This document shows positions 35,926 through 45,895 of a stretch of DNA of 64,000 nt, piece by piece. Each line of letters opens with the position of its first letter. Positions within the stretch are counted from its first letter, which is position 1. The position numbers and the translations under genes are program-made. The DNA is taken from contig CAZDJZ010000013.1 in the NCBI GenBank assembly GCA_964505785.1, positions 1 to 64,000 of the forward strand, written 5' to 3'. The notes beneath the pieces are model-generated. The model was not told the DNA's origin. It saw nothing but the letters and a program-made list of their open reading frames with translations, and searched no databases. This DNA is from CAYRTV01 sp964505785. Lineage in GTDB: Bacteria > Acidobacteriota > Aminicenantia > Aminicenantales > Aminicenantaceae.

Positions 35926-38900
35926 CTATTTTTGAAAATTTCTCCAGGCTTGTCCCGTAAGTCCGGATTTTCGGGTGAACCAGGCTTTTACATTGTCTCC
36001 GTAAAAATAAAGAATGGGAATCACGACCAGGATAAAAAGCGCAGATGTCGCAAGTCCCCCGACGGCGGACAGAGCCAGGGATGCCCAGATTTTTCTCTGG
36101 CCCACCTCAACTTGGATCAGCACCATGGGAAGCATCCCCAATATAGTTGTGCTCGTGGTCATGAAAATGGGCCGGACCCGTTCGTGTGCTCCTTCAATCA
36201 CGGATTCAAGCAGCGGCAGACCTTCCTTGCGCTTATAATTGATGTGGTCGACCAATAAAATGGAATTGTTGACGACAATACCGCCTAGGAGAATCACCCC
36301 CACATAGGCGGATGAATCAAAGGGGAAATCTGCTACAACGAAAGCAACAAACACACCTATCAATGCCAGGGGGACGGCCAATAATATAAAAAACGGCTGA
36401 ATCAGAGATTCATAGAGTGATGCCAGGATCATAAAGATTATCACCAAGGAAAAAATAACAGCAAAAGATATCTGTCCTTTCTCTTCCTCGGTCATGAAGC
36501 GGTCATCTTCCCGGGTGGCGGAAAATCCGGCCGGAAGCTCCAGTTTTTCATACACCGCTTCTTCATAGCGGTCAGCCGCTTTATAAGGCCCCCGGAATTC
36601 CCACATCACGGTTTGCTGAAACTGCTGGTTTTCCCGGTCAATGGACCCGGCGATGGGGGTTTCCGTGACAGTCGTGATATCACCCAGCCGCAGATACTCG
36701 CCGTTCTGGGTCCGAATGAGTTCATCTTGCAGTTCTTTCATATCCAGAGTGCTGGCTTTGGGGAATTTGACAGTCAGTTCCAGCTCCTGGCCGTTCATGG
36801 TCACTTTCATTGGGGCCGAAACCCGGCCCTGGATCACTGAGCTGATGTGGGCATATAAATAATTGGGATCAAGCGCATAGCCCTTGACCGCATGCCGGTC
36901 GATTTTCATAACGTATTCAAATGAATCTAATCGCCACCACCCACGGCGGCTGGAAATAATTTTAACATCATTGATGCGCGGGTTGCGCTTAAGTGTCCGC
37001 TCCAGGTCTGCAGTGATGATGGATAATTTTTTTAAATTATAGCCAAGAAATTTGATCCGGGAGCCGTAATAGGTATTAGTTCCCATACTCGAGTAGTATG
37101 CCTGGGGATCAAATCCTGAAATGCTTACACTGATTCCGGCGAAGTTGGTTGCCAGCTGCACTAATTCCTCTTTTAGAAGGTAAGGCCGGTAGGAATTTTC
37201 GATTTCCGGCGGGAAAGTGATTTGAAGATAAGCCATTTCCGCCATGGTGGTGGTGTTCATGGTCTTTTCATAGGCTTTTTCCAGGACTTTTTCTTCAAAT
37301 TGGTGAATGACCTCATCGGTTTGTTCGATTTCCGTACCCGGAGGCATGGAAATGCGCACGGACAGGATTTGGCGGTTATACCAGCGGAAGAATTCTCCCA
37401 GTGAAACTTCGGATTTAAACCAGCTGTAGGACCCGTAGAAAAGAGCCGCCACGATCAGTAAAACTTCCAGGGGGCGGCGCAAAACAAAGCGCAGAAGTTT
37501 CGGATAGAAGCGTCCCGGCTTTTTTTTGCGCCGCCGCTTGATCAGCAGCTTAGGGCTTAAGGCCGGAATGAGGGTAAACGACACCAGCAGGGACGCGGTC
37601 AGAGCGGCGGCAATGACCACCGCTACCGGGAGATAAAATATTTTAAGACGGCCCTGAAAATAAGCAAAGGAAAAAAAAACGCTGATCGTAGTCAGTGTGG
37701 AAGCCAGGACCGGCATAAACACATCTTTGGAACCGGCTGCAGCTGCTTCTAAAGCCGCCATGCCTTTTTCTTTTTTACGAAGGATGTTTTCAAATACCAC
37801 GATGGAATTATCTACAAACAGACCGAAGCCCAGGGCCAGCCCCCCTAGGGTCAGCATGTTCAGGGACACATCAAAAAGATAAATCAGATTAAATGTGATC
37901 AGAACCGAAAAGAAAATCGAGGACAGTACCAGCAGGGACGGCTGGACGCTCCGCAAAATAATAAAGATGAGCAGAAATATAACCGCGACAATAATTCCAA
38001 CCAGCAAATAAAGTTCTTTCAGGTTTTTATCGATCTCTTCGCTCTCATCATTGACCGAGCGGAAAACGAGATCAGGCGGGAGTTCCTGTTTGATCTCATC
38101 CAGCTTTTGTTTGACCTGGCGGGCCAGCTTGAGGGTGCTGGTGCCTTTTTCCTTGTGAATGGTCATGCTGATTGTGGGCTGACCGTTGATCCGGTTTATA
38201 TAATAAACTTCACCGTAATCCGGTTGGACGGCGGCGATATCCCGCAGCCGGATGGGATTGATTCCGGAGCGGGTGATGAGGGTTTCTCCCAGATTGCGGA
38301 GCCCTGTGACTGAGTGTGTCACTTTAAAAATATATTCCTGATGATCCTCATAAATTTTGCCGGCCGGAAAGGATTGAATGCGTTCCCGCAGCCGGTTTTG
38401 AACCAGGTAGGGGTGGATATTGAGGGATTTGAGTTTTTCCTTATCCAGAATGATTTGAATTTCCGAATCGGCTCCTCCGGTCACCGCAACTTGTGCGATA
38501 TCCTGAATGGAGCCTATGCCGATTTCCAGCTTGTCTTTGACCAGTTCCCGAAGCTTGTTTAAAGAATAATCGCCGGAAATAGTGTACTGGAGAAAGGGGT
38601 CGGTTTGAAATTCTTCAGGCACATAAGGCTCAACCAGGGGTTTGACCTGATCGGGAAAAAATTCTTCCAGGCTGGAGAGTTTTTCCTTAAGCGCCAAATG
38701 GGCGAACTCCATATTGGTGCCCGGTTCAAACTCAAGGGTGATGACAGACCGGCCGATGGATGATGAGGATGTGATTTTTTTTATGCCTTTGACGGTGGAT
38801 ACCTGTTCCTCGATGGGTGCCGTGATTTGAGTCTGAATGATTCGCGGAGGCACGGAAGGCCAGGATGTATTGATGTTAAGCTGAGGATATTCTTCCTTAG

Positions 38901-39003
38901 GGGCTAACTCAATCGGAATATTCAGAAAAGAATAGATGCCCAGCACCATCAAAGCCAGATACAGCATGGCGGTGGCGATGGGCCGTTCAATAAAAATTTT
39001 CAT
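35926..39003 (-). CDS. RND efflux permease (second of a tandem pair)
   Basis: This 1025-aa protein begins MKIFIERPIATAMLYLALMV, the standard TM1 of RND pumps. It has 12 expected helices with two large periplasmic loops (about 40-330 and 560-860). The TM4 motif GGLALGFGLFVDNSIVVFENI carries one Asp in a GxxxDN pattern typical of the HAE1-like family, and GVILLGGIVVNNSILLVDHI lies near the C-terminal half. The proton-relay region LGLFVDN is present. Its start overlaps the stop of the preceding permease (ATGA). It probably forms a hetero-oligomer with that permease. Confidence 0.93.
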   Translation of the reverse strand: MKIFIERPIATAMLYLALMVLGIYSFLNIPIELAPKEEYPQLNINTSWPSVPPRIIQTQITAPIEEQVSTVKGIKKITSSSSIGRSVITLEFEPGTNMEFAHLALKEKLSSLEEFFPDQVKPLVEPYVPEEFQTDPFLQYTISGDYSLNKLRELVKDKLEIGIGSIQDIAQVAVTGGADSEIQIILDKEKLKSLNIHPYLVQNRLRERIQSFPAGKIYEDHQEYIFKVTHSVTGLRNLGETLITRSGINPIRLRDIAAVQPDYGEVYYINRINGQPTISMTIHKEKGTSTLKLARQVKQKLDEIKQELPPDLVFRSVNDESEEIDKNLKELYLLVGIIVAVIFLLIFIILRSVQPSLLVLSSIFFSVLITFNLIYLFDVSLNMLTLGGLALGFGLFVDNSIVVFENILRKKEKGMAALEAAAAGSKDVFMPVLASTLTTISVFFSFAYFQGRLKIFYLPVAVVIAAALTASLLVSFTLIPALSPKLLIKRRRKKKPGRFYPKLLRFVLRRPLEVLLIVAALFYGSYSWFKSEVSLGEFFRWYNRQILSVRISMPPGTEIEQTDEVIHQFEEKVLEKAYEKTMNTTTMAEMAYLQITFPPEIENSYRPYLLKEELVQLATNFAGISVSISGFDPQAYYSSMGTNTYYGSRIKFLGYNLKKLSIITADLERTLKRNPRINDVKIISSRRGWWRLDSFEYVMKIDRHAVKGYALDPNYLYAHISSVIQGRVSAPMKVTMNGQELELTVKFPKASTLDMKELQDELIRTQNGEYLRLGDITTVTETPIAGSIDRENQQFQQTVMWEFRGPYKAADRYEEAVYEKLELPAGFSATREDDRFMTEEEKGQISFAVIFSLVIIFMILASLYESLIQPFFILLAVPLALIGVFVAFVVADFPFDSSAYVGVILLGGIVVNNSILLVDHINYKRKEGLPLLESVIEGAHERVRPIFMTTSTTILGMLPMVLIQVEVGQRKIWASLALSAVGGLATSALFILVVIPILYFYGDNVKAWFTRKSGLTGQAWRNFQK

Positions 39004-42000
39004 ACTTGTCTCTTATCCTTGGCCTTTTCCACCAGTTCATAACCCAGAGGAATCAAAATCAGCGTTAAAAAGGTCGCCAGCAGCAGGCCTCCTATGACAG
39101 AAATTGCAAGCGGCTGCTGCAGCTCCGCTCCGCGGCCCAGCCCAAGAGACATGGGGAATAGACCGAATGCGGTGGTGACGGTTGTCATCAGAATGGGCCG
39201 CAGCCTGACTCGTCCGGCTTCCATCACGGCAGCCCGCAGCCCCATGCCTTTCCGCCTGAGCTGGTTGGTGTAATCGATTTTGACAATGGCGTCATTGACC
39301 ACAATGCCGGCCAGCACCACCATACCGATGATAGAGATAACATTCAGTGATTGGCCGGTGATAAACAGCGCCCAAATGGCTCCGGTCAATCCCATGGGAA
39401 GGGTAAAAAGGATGATAAAAGGATGCAGCAGCGATTCAAATTGGGCGGACATGATCATATACACCAGAAGTACGGCAAGAAGAAATGCAAGGGTCAGACT
39501 GCGGAAAGATTTCTGCATTTCTTCCTGTTCCCCGCTGAAGACCACCCGGTAATCCGCGGGCAAATTCAGGGCGTCGATTTCCTTTTGGATCAGCGGGACC
39601 ACCTGACTGATTTTGGCGCCGCTGAGGTTGGCGGCCACCACAACTTCCCGCTCCTGGTTTTCCCGGCGGATTTCTTTTGGTCCCCGGGCGATCTCGTAAG
39701 TGATTAATTCCCGAAGCGGTATCACATTGCCCTGATGCTGAATTTGTTCATTTATCAATGCGTCCATATCCCGGCGGATTTCATCCTGGAACTGAACCCG
39801 GATATCGTATTTCTTTTCCAATTCTTTCAGCTGAGTATCCACCCGTCCCCGAACGGCGTCCACTAAAAATTGTCCGATCTGGTAGGTGGATATATTGAAT
39901 TTTTCCAGGGCGTCCCGTTTGACATGGATCAGGAATTCCGGTTTGCCTTCGGCGATATTGGTGTTAACATCAGCAATACCGTTGACTTTCTGCAGGCGCT
40001 GAGCCAATTCATCCGCAAGGTTTTTTAATACGTCCAGATTATCCCCCTTTATTTTCAGTCCGATTTCAGAAGAGGAAAAGGCCAGAAACTGAGCCATGGT
40101 GGATTGTTCCGGAACAATGGAATGCTGAACGCCCGGAAACCGGGATAAATAATCCCGCAGTTCCGATGTCACCTGGTCCATTTTCTTGAACGATACTGTG
40201 TCGACATGGATTTTAGCGGAGTTGAGTGACACATCGGGATTCATGGATTCCATGCCGCTGACGACTCCGATTTGAGAAAAAGTATTCTTAATATCCTTAT
40301 GCCGCTCCATCCAGTTTTCCACCCTTTCCACCACCTCAGAGGTTTGTTCCAGAGCGAAATCCACCGGGGTTTTAAGGTGAAGTTCAAAAGAAGAGGCTTC
40401 AGGTTTGGGCATCAATTCCCGGGGGACCTGGGTTGCGGCGAGGAAGGTAATCAGGAAAAAAAAGAAGGAACCGAAGAGGACTTTGCCTTTGCGGTCCAAT
40501 GACCATACCAGGAAATTGTGATAAAAACCGGAAAATGAGTTGTATGCAGCATTGAATCCTTTAAAGATTATTCGCCCCAAGGGCTTGATCGGCAGGCTGA
40601 TGAAGTGAAATAAAAAGGCCATGAGTTGGATAATAAAGGAAACCATGAAGCTTATCAGCTTAAAAATGAGTTTCAGGACGGCATAGAGAAGCTGCTGGAT
40701 AAACCAAAGCGGATAAATCAGCAGGAAGGGAAAGGCTCTCCGGGGAGGATTACGGAACAGATTTAAACCGGAGGAACCTTTTTTTTCGACAGAAGCATTT
40801 TCAGGAAAAGAAAACTTCCGGGAGGCCAGCATTGGGAGAAGGGTCAATGCGACAATCAATGATGACAGCATAGCAAAGGTGACGGTCAGCGCCTGGTCTT
40901 TGAATAATTGGCCGGCTATACCGTGAACATATATGACCGGGAGGAAGACTGAGATGGTGGTGAAAGTGGAAGCGGTGACAGCCATTCCCACTTCCTTGGT
41001 TCCGGTAAAAGCCGCATCTTTAAAAGAGTTTCCCCGGCTTTGGTGACGGAAAATACTCTCGGAAACGACGACGGAATTATCCACCAGCATTCCGATACCC
41101 AGGGCCAATCCGCCCAGTGACATGATGTTGACAGTGATATCCATAAAAAACATCAGGTTAAATGTGGCTACAACTGCAATCGGAATGGCCGCCGCAATGA
41201 TCAATGGGGTTTTGAAATCCTGCAGAAACAGGACCAAAATAAAAAAGGCAAGGATCGCGCCGTAAAGAATGGCGCTCAGGACTGAATTTATGGCGTTTTG
41301 AATATATTCTGCTTGTTCGGAAACCGTAAAAATATTGAGACCGGGATTTGTATCAATGATTTCCCTGATCACGCCGTTAGCCAGGGCGGTGGCTTCAACG
41401 GTATTGGCACCGGATTCTTTGCGCACCAGGATGCCGATACTTTCACGGCCGTTCAGCCGGGTGATTCCTTCCCGCTCTTTGATGCTGTCAGTGATGCGGG
41501 CTACATCCTTCAGCCGGATAATCCCCCCGTTTTCCGTGGTTTTTAAGCTGACTTCTGCGATTTCTTCCAGGTCCTCGAATTCCCCCTGGATTCTTAAGGC
41601 ATATTTAAACCGGCCCTTACGGATGGTCCCGCCCTGAAGGTTTTGGTTAAAGGCCTCAATCCTTTGGGAAACGTTTTGGATATCAAGGCCGTAAAGAGTT
41701 ATCAGACGGGGGTTCAATTTTACCTGAATTTCCCGCTCAACCCCGCCGGCGATTTCAGCCGAACCTATCCCTTCTATCTGCTCAAGGCGGGGTTTGATAA
41801 GTTCTTCAGAAAATTCCCGCAGCTCTAAAAGCGACCGGTCGCCGGATACCGAGAGCACCATGATAGGCTGGCTTTGTGGATCCAGGGGGATGATGGAGGG
41901 GTCTTCGACTTCATCAGGAAGCTGAACACTGTCAAGTTTTTCACGTGTATGCAGCATGGCGAAATCCATATTCGTACCCCATGCGAATTCCAAGTTCATA

Positions 42001-42269
42001 TAAACGCCGCCTTCTTCGGAAACGGATTCCACCCGGCGAATTCCGGGTATCCGCAGCAGGGAGGATTCCAGCCTCCGGGTCACCAGGGTTTCGATTTCTT
42101 CCGGAGCAACCCCGGGATATCTGGCCATGATGGAAAGCCGGGGATAACTGATATTCGGGAGTAAATCCACACTTAATTCTCGAAGCGAAACCAGCCCCAG
42201 CAGAATGACGGCCAGAAAAAACATAAATGTGGTTACAGGGCGATTAATGGTGATTTTAGTGATTTTCAT
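39000..42269 (-). CDS. RND efflux permease (first of a tandem pair), with enlarged central hydrophobic insert
   Basis: This 1089-aa protein starts MKITKITINRPVTTFMFFLA. An upstream in-frame ATG at 42296 is less likely because the family normally starts here. TM4 carries SLGGLALGIGMLVDNSVVVSESIF, and the C-terminal half has GMVVLAGIVVNDAIVKIDY. Between TM6 and TM7 (about residues 490-590) there is an extra stretch of roughly 100 residues. It is rich in Phe/Leu/Ile and contains FPFLLIYPLWFIQQLLYAVL and SFMVSFIIQLMAFLFHFISL. This is longer than the usual cytoplasmic amphipathic helix and could add membrane segments. Confidence 0.92.
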   Translation of the reverse strand: MKITKITINRPVTTFMFFLAVILLGLVSLRELSVDLLPNISYPRLSIMARYPGVAPEEIETLVTRRLESSLLRIPGIRRVESVSEEGGVYMNLEFAWGTNMDFAMLHTREKLDSVQLPDEVEDPSIIPLDPQSQPIMVLSVSGDRSLLELREFSEELIKPRLEQIEGIGSAEIAGGVEREIQVKLNPRLITLYGLDIQNVSQRIEAFNQNLQGGTIRKGRFKYALRIQGEFEDLEEIAEVSLKTTENGGIIRLKDVARITDSIKEREGITRLNGRESIGILVRKESGANTVEATALANGVIREIIDTNPGLNIFTVSEQAEYIQNAINSVLSAILYGAILAFFILVLFLQDFKTPLIIAAAIPIAVVATFNLMFFMDITVNIMSLGGLALGIGMLVDNSVVVSESIFRHQSRGNSFKDAAFTGTKEVGMAVTASTFTTISVFLPVIYVHGIAGQLFKDQALTVTFAMLSSLIVALTLLPMLASRKFSFPENASVEKKGSSGLNLFRNPPRRAFPFLLIYPLWFIQQLLYAVLKLIFKLISFMVSFIIQLMAFLFHFISLPIKPLGRIIFKGFNAAYNSFSGFYHNFLVWSLDRKGKVLFGSFFFFLITFLAATQVPRELMPKPEASSFELHLKTPVDFALEQTSEVVERVENWMERHKDIKNTFSQIGVVSGMESMNPDVSLNSAKIHVDTVSFKKMDQVTSELRDYLSRFPGVQHSIVPEQSTMAQFLAFSSSEIGLKIKGDNLDVLKNLADELAQRLQKVNGIADVNTNIAEGKPEFLIHVKRDALEKFNISTYQIGQFLVDAVRGRVDTQLKELEKKYDIRVQFQDEIRRDMDALINEQIQHQGNVIPLRELITYEIARGPKEIRRENQEREVVVAANLSGAKISQVVPLIQKEIDALNLPADYRVVFSGEQEEMQKSFRSLTLAFLLAVLLVYMIMSAQFESLLHPFIILFTLPMGLTGAIWALFITGQSLNVISIIGMVVLAGIVVNDAIVKIDYTNQLRRKGMGLRAAVMEAGRVRLRPILMTTVTTAFGLFPMSLGLGRGAELQQPLAISVIGGLLLATFLTLILIPLGYELVEKAKDKRQV

Positions 42270-42311
42270 GATTGATTTTCTTTCAGCCCCCCCCAAAGTC
42301 TCATCATCACA

Positions 42312-42342
42312 AATAGACTAATCAAATAAGCGGTTTTGTCAA
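42312..42342 (-). promoter_or_regulatory. Possible promoter for the RND operon
   Basis: On the minus strand a perfect -35 TTGACA (42342-42337) is followed after 19 bp by TCTATT (42317-42312), or after 16 bp by TAGTCT. It lies about 43 bp upstream of the first permease start. The -10 box is weak and the spacing is not ideal. Confidence 0.35.
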
Positions 42343-42510
42343 GGAAATTTTGTAAATTTTCAATACACTCTTTTTTTCTAATCCAGCAGCTCTCCATTTT
42401 CTTTGTTACGTACCAGAAGCCTGAAGAACGCAACACCGTTCATCATATATATAATACGATAGATACGTCTATTTAGTGTCAAAGTTTAAAAAAATGGGTC
42501 ATTTCCAAGT

Positions 42511-42718
42511 CTATTCGGTCTGTTCAGTCTATTCAGTCAATTCAGTCGAATCGCAGCGGCCGCTGCTTTTGCCATTTGTTTCGATATATTTCTCGGATTA
42601 GGGTTTTGGGTTCCGGGATATGTTCTCTGGGTTTAGTTATATATATTTTATGCTCAATTTTAAAAAACCGACATTGGTTTATTTTGGATATTTGATTTTT
42701 GATTTATTAATCCGGCTC
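42511..42718. repeat. TATTCAGTC-type array and composite-block fragment
   Basis: In the 455-bp gap, 42511-42550 has four to five 9-10-bp units (CTATTCGGTC, TGTTCAGTC, TATTCAGTC, AATTCAGTC). Related units occur at 27621-27636 and, inverted, at 48318-48362. An AGCGGCCGCT palindrome follows. 42663-42712 is the GGTTTATTTTGGATATTTG/TTGATTTTTGATTT end of the composite block. No coding potential was found here. Confidence 0.7.
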
Positions 42719-42724
42719 GCCGGG

Positions 42725-43516
42725 CTATTCACCGATGCGGACAAGCAGCCCCCGCTTCTTGATGTATGAAAAGCTCCAGGAAAAGAAAAAAAAGACGGAT
42801 GTCAGGGCGGCGGCATTCAAACCGGTCGCCCATAGCAAGTGAGTGACAGGAATTTGCCCGGTCTGCAGCACCGCCCGCATTCCTTCGAATACATGTGCGG
42901 AGGGAATGAATTGAGCCACTGCCTGCAAAAAAGGAGGAAGAACGGAAACCGGATAGAACACAGCCGATAAAGGCATAAATAGAAAGCCTAGTGCCCAGGC
43001 TAGAACCTCGGCTTCCTGTCCAAAGCGAAGAATCAAAGCCACCGTGACGATACCGATAACCCAGCCCATGACGATTAAATTGATCACGAAAGGCAGCAGC
43101 GAGAAGCCGATGATGAGGATATTAAAGGAATACAGAACCCAGGCTAAAAATGCCAGCACCACAGTCGTTATCATGAGTTTGGCCGTACTGACCAGCATCA
43201 GGGAGATTATGTATTCCGCACCGAGAAGGGGACTTGTGAAAAGATTAAGCAGGTTTTTAGACCATAAGTCTTCCAGGAATGATACCGCGATGCCGGAATG
43301 GGCGCGGAACAGTATATCCCAGAAAATTAAAGCGCCGATAAAAAAAGTGATAAACTGCGGCAGGGATTCCTGGTACCGGCCCAGATACACAGTCAGGAAT
43401 CCCCAGACCAGCAGATCAACCAGCGGCCAGTAAAATATTTCTAAAAGCCGCGGAAAACTGCGCTTCAGTAAATAGGCATGGCGGAAAAACAAGGCCAGGA
43501 TCCGCTGAAAGCTCAT
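42725..43516 (-). CDS. ABC-2 type transporter permease
   Basis: This 263-aa protein has six predicted helices in the ABC-2 arrangement. An amphipathic N-terminal region (RILALFFRHAYLLKRSFPRL) precedes TM1, and an FLFMPLSAVFYPVSVLPPFLQ segment lies before the last periplasmic loop, as in NodJ/DrrB-type exporters. It would form the membrane channel for the ATPase encoded just upstream, with which it overlaps by 4 bp. The substrate is unknown. It is last in a four-gene operon (46806 to 42725). Confidence 0.92.
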   Translation of the reverse strand: MSFQRILALFFRHAYLLKRSFPRLLEIFYWPLVDLLVWGFLTVYLGRYQESLPQFITFFIGALIFWDILFRAHSGIAVSFLEDLWSKNLLNLFTSPLLGAEYIISLMLVSTAKLMITTVVLAFLAWVLYSFNILIIGFSLLPFVINLIVMGWVIGIVTVALILRFGQEAEVLAWALGFLFMPLSAVFYPVSVLPPFLQAVAQFIPSAHVFEGMRAVLQTGQIPVTHLLWATGLNAAALTSVFFFFSWSFSYIKKRGLLVRIGE

Positions 43517-44247
43517 ACCTGTTCTCCCCGCGCGACATGGAGAAAAGCTTCTTCCAGGTCTTTGCGCTGGAAATGCTGTATTAGCTCATCCGGAGAGCCC
43601 TGTGCAATGATCTTTCCGCGGTGAAGAAACAGCAGCCGGTCGGACAGTTCCTGCATTTCTTTCATGTTATGCGACGTATAGAGAATGGCCATGCGGCGGT
43701 TTTGTTTGATGTTTTTCAGAAGCCGCCGGGTTTTGTCCGCTATATCGGGGTCCAAGCTGGAGGTGGGTTCATCCAGGAATAAAATTTTCGGCTTATTGAT
43801 AAAAGCCTTGGCCAGGATAACCCGGGTCATCTGTCCGGAAGAAAGACCGCGGACCATTTTATCCTTTAGGCCGGCAATCTCGAACATGGCCAGCACTTCA
43901 TCAATCCGGTGTTTTCGGTCCGGGACCTGATACAGGCGAGCGAAGACCTGCAGGCATTCCCCGACTTTCAGTGAATTGGGCATGGAGGCATAGGTGGACA
44001 TGAAATTGATATCTCCCATGATATGCCTGCGGTGTCTGTCCAGGTCTTTTCCAAAGATGGTGATGGTCCCGGAATCCGGAGTGGTCAATCCCAATAATAA
44101 ATGAATAATAGTGGTTTTGCCGGCCCCGTTAGGTCCCAGAAGACCCAATATCTCCCCTTCATTCAGAACAAAAGAGACATCATCCACAGCTTTGAGGGAT
44201 TTAAACGAGCGGGACAAGTGCTCCACCCGCATGACCTGTTTCGTCAT
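43513..44247 (-). CDS. ABC transporter ATP-binding protein
   Basis: This 244-aa protein from the chosen start (MTKQVMRVEHLSRSFKS) has Walker A GPNGAGKTTIIH near residue 43 and a Q-loop-like region. The signature is the variant LSSGQMTRV, and Walker B is ILFLDEPTSSLDPD. A C-terminal SHNMKEM H-loop follows. The start 44247 is used because it lies just past the upstream stop at 44252; an upstream frame start at 44373 would read 40 residues inside the esterase gene with no family match. It pairs with the ABC-2 permease downstream. Confidence 0.94.
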   Translation of the reverse strand: MTKQVMRVEHLSRSFKSLKAVDDVSFVLNEGEILGLLGPNGAGKTTIIHLLLGLTTPDSGTITIFGKDLDRHRRHIMGDINFMSTYASMPNSLKVGECLQVFARLYQVPDRKHRIDEVLAMFEIAGLKDKMVRGLSSGQMTRVILAKAFINKPKILFLDEPTSSLDPDIADKTRRLLKNIKQNRRMAILYTSHNMKEMQELSDRLLFLHRGKIIAQGSPDELIQHFQRKDLEEAFLHVARGEQV

Positions 44248-44251
44248 TGAG

Positions 44252-45895
44252 TTATTCGTATTTCCAGGCGTCCGTGTCTTCACCTTCCGGTGCGTACTTA
44301 ATAATATGGTTCGCCATCTTCTGCAGCAGTTCCACGGATGAAAACGGCCGAAAACCATGTCCGCCGTGGCCATAGGTAAAGGAGCCGAACCGGTAGGGGT
44401 TTTCCGGTCCCGTTAAGAACTCTTCCATGTAATAGACGCCGATATTCAGGAAAAAATTATCCATATGCCCGCAAATAACATGCAGTTTATCGGCAAGCTT
44501 GGGCCCGAGCTCATCCCAGCTGGACTGCATAATATGGCGCAGGTCGTAATTTTCTTTCCAGTATTGGGCGACCTCATGGTCGATAACGCCGGTGTGTTTG
44601 TCAAACAGAGGCTTGGTGTATCCGTCTTCGCCGACCGGCCCGAAAACGGAACTCCAGACATCCAATTGCTGGCCTGAACGGCCGCGAGTACCGTTGACCA
44701 GCTCCATGGTGATTCGCTGTTGCGATGTCAGGCGGATTTCACCGGTTTGGGAATTGCGGGTGTTGATGATCGGGACACGGTACCAGTCGTATTCTTTATA
44801 AAAGGCGTTTTTATATTCATAGATATTGATGCCTTCCACATTGCGGAAATCCAGGGGATCCGGAGCGAATGACCAGGTCCCTCCGTAAAAATCCGGATAA
44901 AAGACCTGCAGCGCAAAAGACTCCCATCCGCCGGTGGAGCCTCCGGTAAGAACCCGGGCATAACTTTTGGGAATACAGCGAAAGCGGTTTTCAATTTCCG
45001 GTATCAGCTCTTGATGGATAGCATCCCCGTATGGGCCGTTATTAGCGGAATTGACTGCATACGAGTCGTCAAAATAGGGAGTGGGATGCTGAATGGTGAC
45101 GGCGATGAACCGCGGAAAACGGCGGGACTTCCAGGCGCCGGAAAATTCATTGTCAAGATCTTCTGAAAAGCGGAATGGGGGCCTCAGAGAAAAATGGCCG
45201 TGCTGATAAATCGTCGGATAGTAGACATCCGGGTGCTCGGTATAGTCTTTGGGAAGCAGGATGGTGGCTCCGATATAAATAGGCCGGCCCCAGAATTCGG
45301 AAAGCAGCCGGCTTTGCATTTTGATGCGTTTGACCCAGGCGGTGTCTTCCGGCACGTCAATGGGAGGGATGTCTTCAGTTGTGATGAGAGTAACAGTTCC
45401 TTCTTTGGCCGGGCCAATGGTGATTTTCTTTGGCTGACTGAAAGCATTGCCGGGGGAACGGGTCCAGCGCTGGCCTTCCCATTGGTCCATGTGCATCCAT
45501 ACTGTATGTCCGTCCGCCCGGTCAAAACGCGTATACTTATTAAGCACTGCTTGGATATAGTATTCCCCAGGTTCCAAATTCATAATCCGGTTGACAGGGT
45601 AGCCCAAGGTGCTTTGATCGATAACAACTGTTTCTCCCGGCTGGAGTCCCGAAAAGTCTTTGCCGAAAAGCTGAACGCCGTAACGGCCCACCTGCTCTCT
45701 CGGCTCTCTCTCGTCCTCCCGGGCGAGAATCACAAACATCCGTCCGGTTAATTCATTTTGAGAATAGGATTCGGGAAAAGAGATTTCAAAGCGAAGAGGA
45801 TTTTCCTGCCCGCCGGCAAGGACCGGCAAATGACAGAGAAATAGGAAGAGGATAAAAAATATGAAGCCCTGTCTTGAATTCGGCTTAAAAGTCAT
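44252..45895 (-). CDS. Secreted putative esterase (alpha/beta hydrolase, esterase-D-like)
   Basis: This 547-aa protein has a signal peptide (GFIFFILFLFLCHLPVLAGG). An N-terminal beta-rich region of about 200 residues is followed by an alpha/beta-hydrolase domain: YIGATILLPKDY, YYPTIYQHGHF, the nucleophile elbow GGSTGGWES and a late YGHGGHGF histidine. It probably hydrolyses an ester outside the cytoplasm; the substrate is unknown. The ATG at 45895 overlaps the TGA of the metallophosphoesterase (ATGA), which decides the start over an upstream in-frame ATG at 45940. Confidence 0.85.
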   Translation of the reverse strand: MTFKPNSRQGFIFFILFLFLCHLPVLAGGQENPLRFEISFPESYSQNELTGRMFVILAREDEREPREQVGRYGVQLFGKDFSGLQPGETVVIDQSTLGYPVNRIMNLEPGEYYIQAVLNKYTRFDRADGHTVWMHMDQWEGQRWTRSPGNAFSQPKKITIGPAKEGTVTLITTEDIPPIDVPEDTAWVKRIKMQSRLLSEFWGRPIYIGATILLPKDYTEHPDVYYPTIYQHGHFSLRPPFRFSEDLDNEFSGAWKSRRFPRFIAVTIQHPTPYFDDSYAVNSANNGPYGDAIHQELIPEIENRFRCIPKSYARVLTGGSTGGWESFALQVFYPDFYGGTWSFAPDPLDFRNVEGINIYEYKNAFYKEYDWYRVPIINTRNSQTGEIRLTSQQRITMELVNGTRGRSGQQLDVWSSVFGPVGEDGYTKPLFDKHTGVIDHEVAQYWKENYDLRHIMQSSWDELGPKLADKLHVICGHMDNFFLNIGVYYMEEFLTGPENPYRFGSFTYGHGGHGFRPFSSVELLQKMANHIIKYAPEGEDTDAWKYE

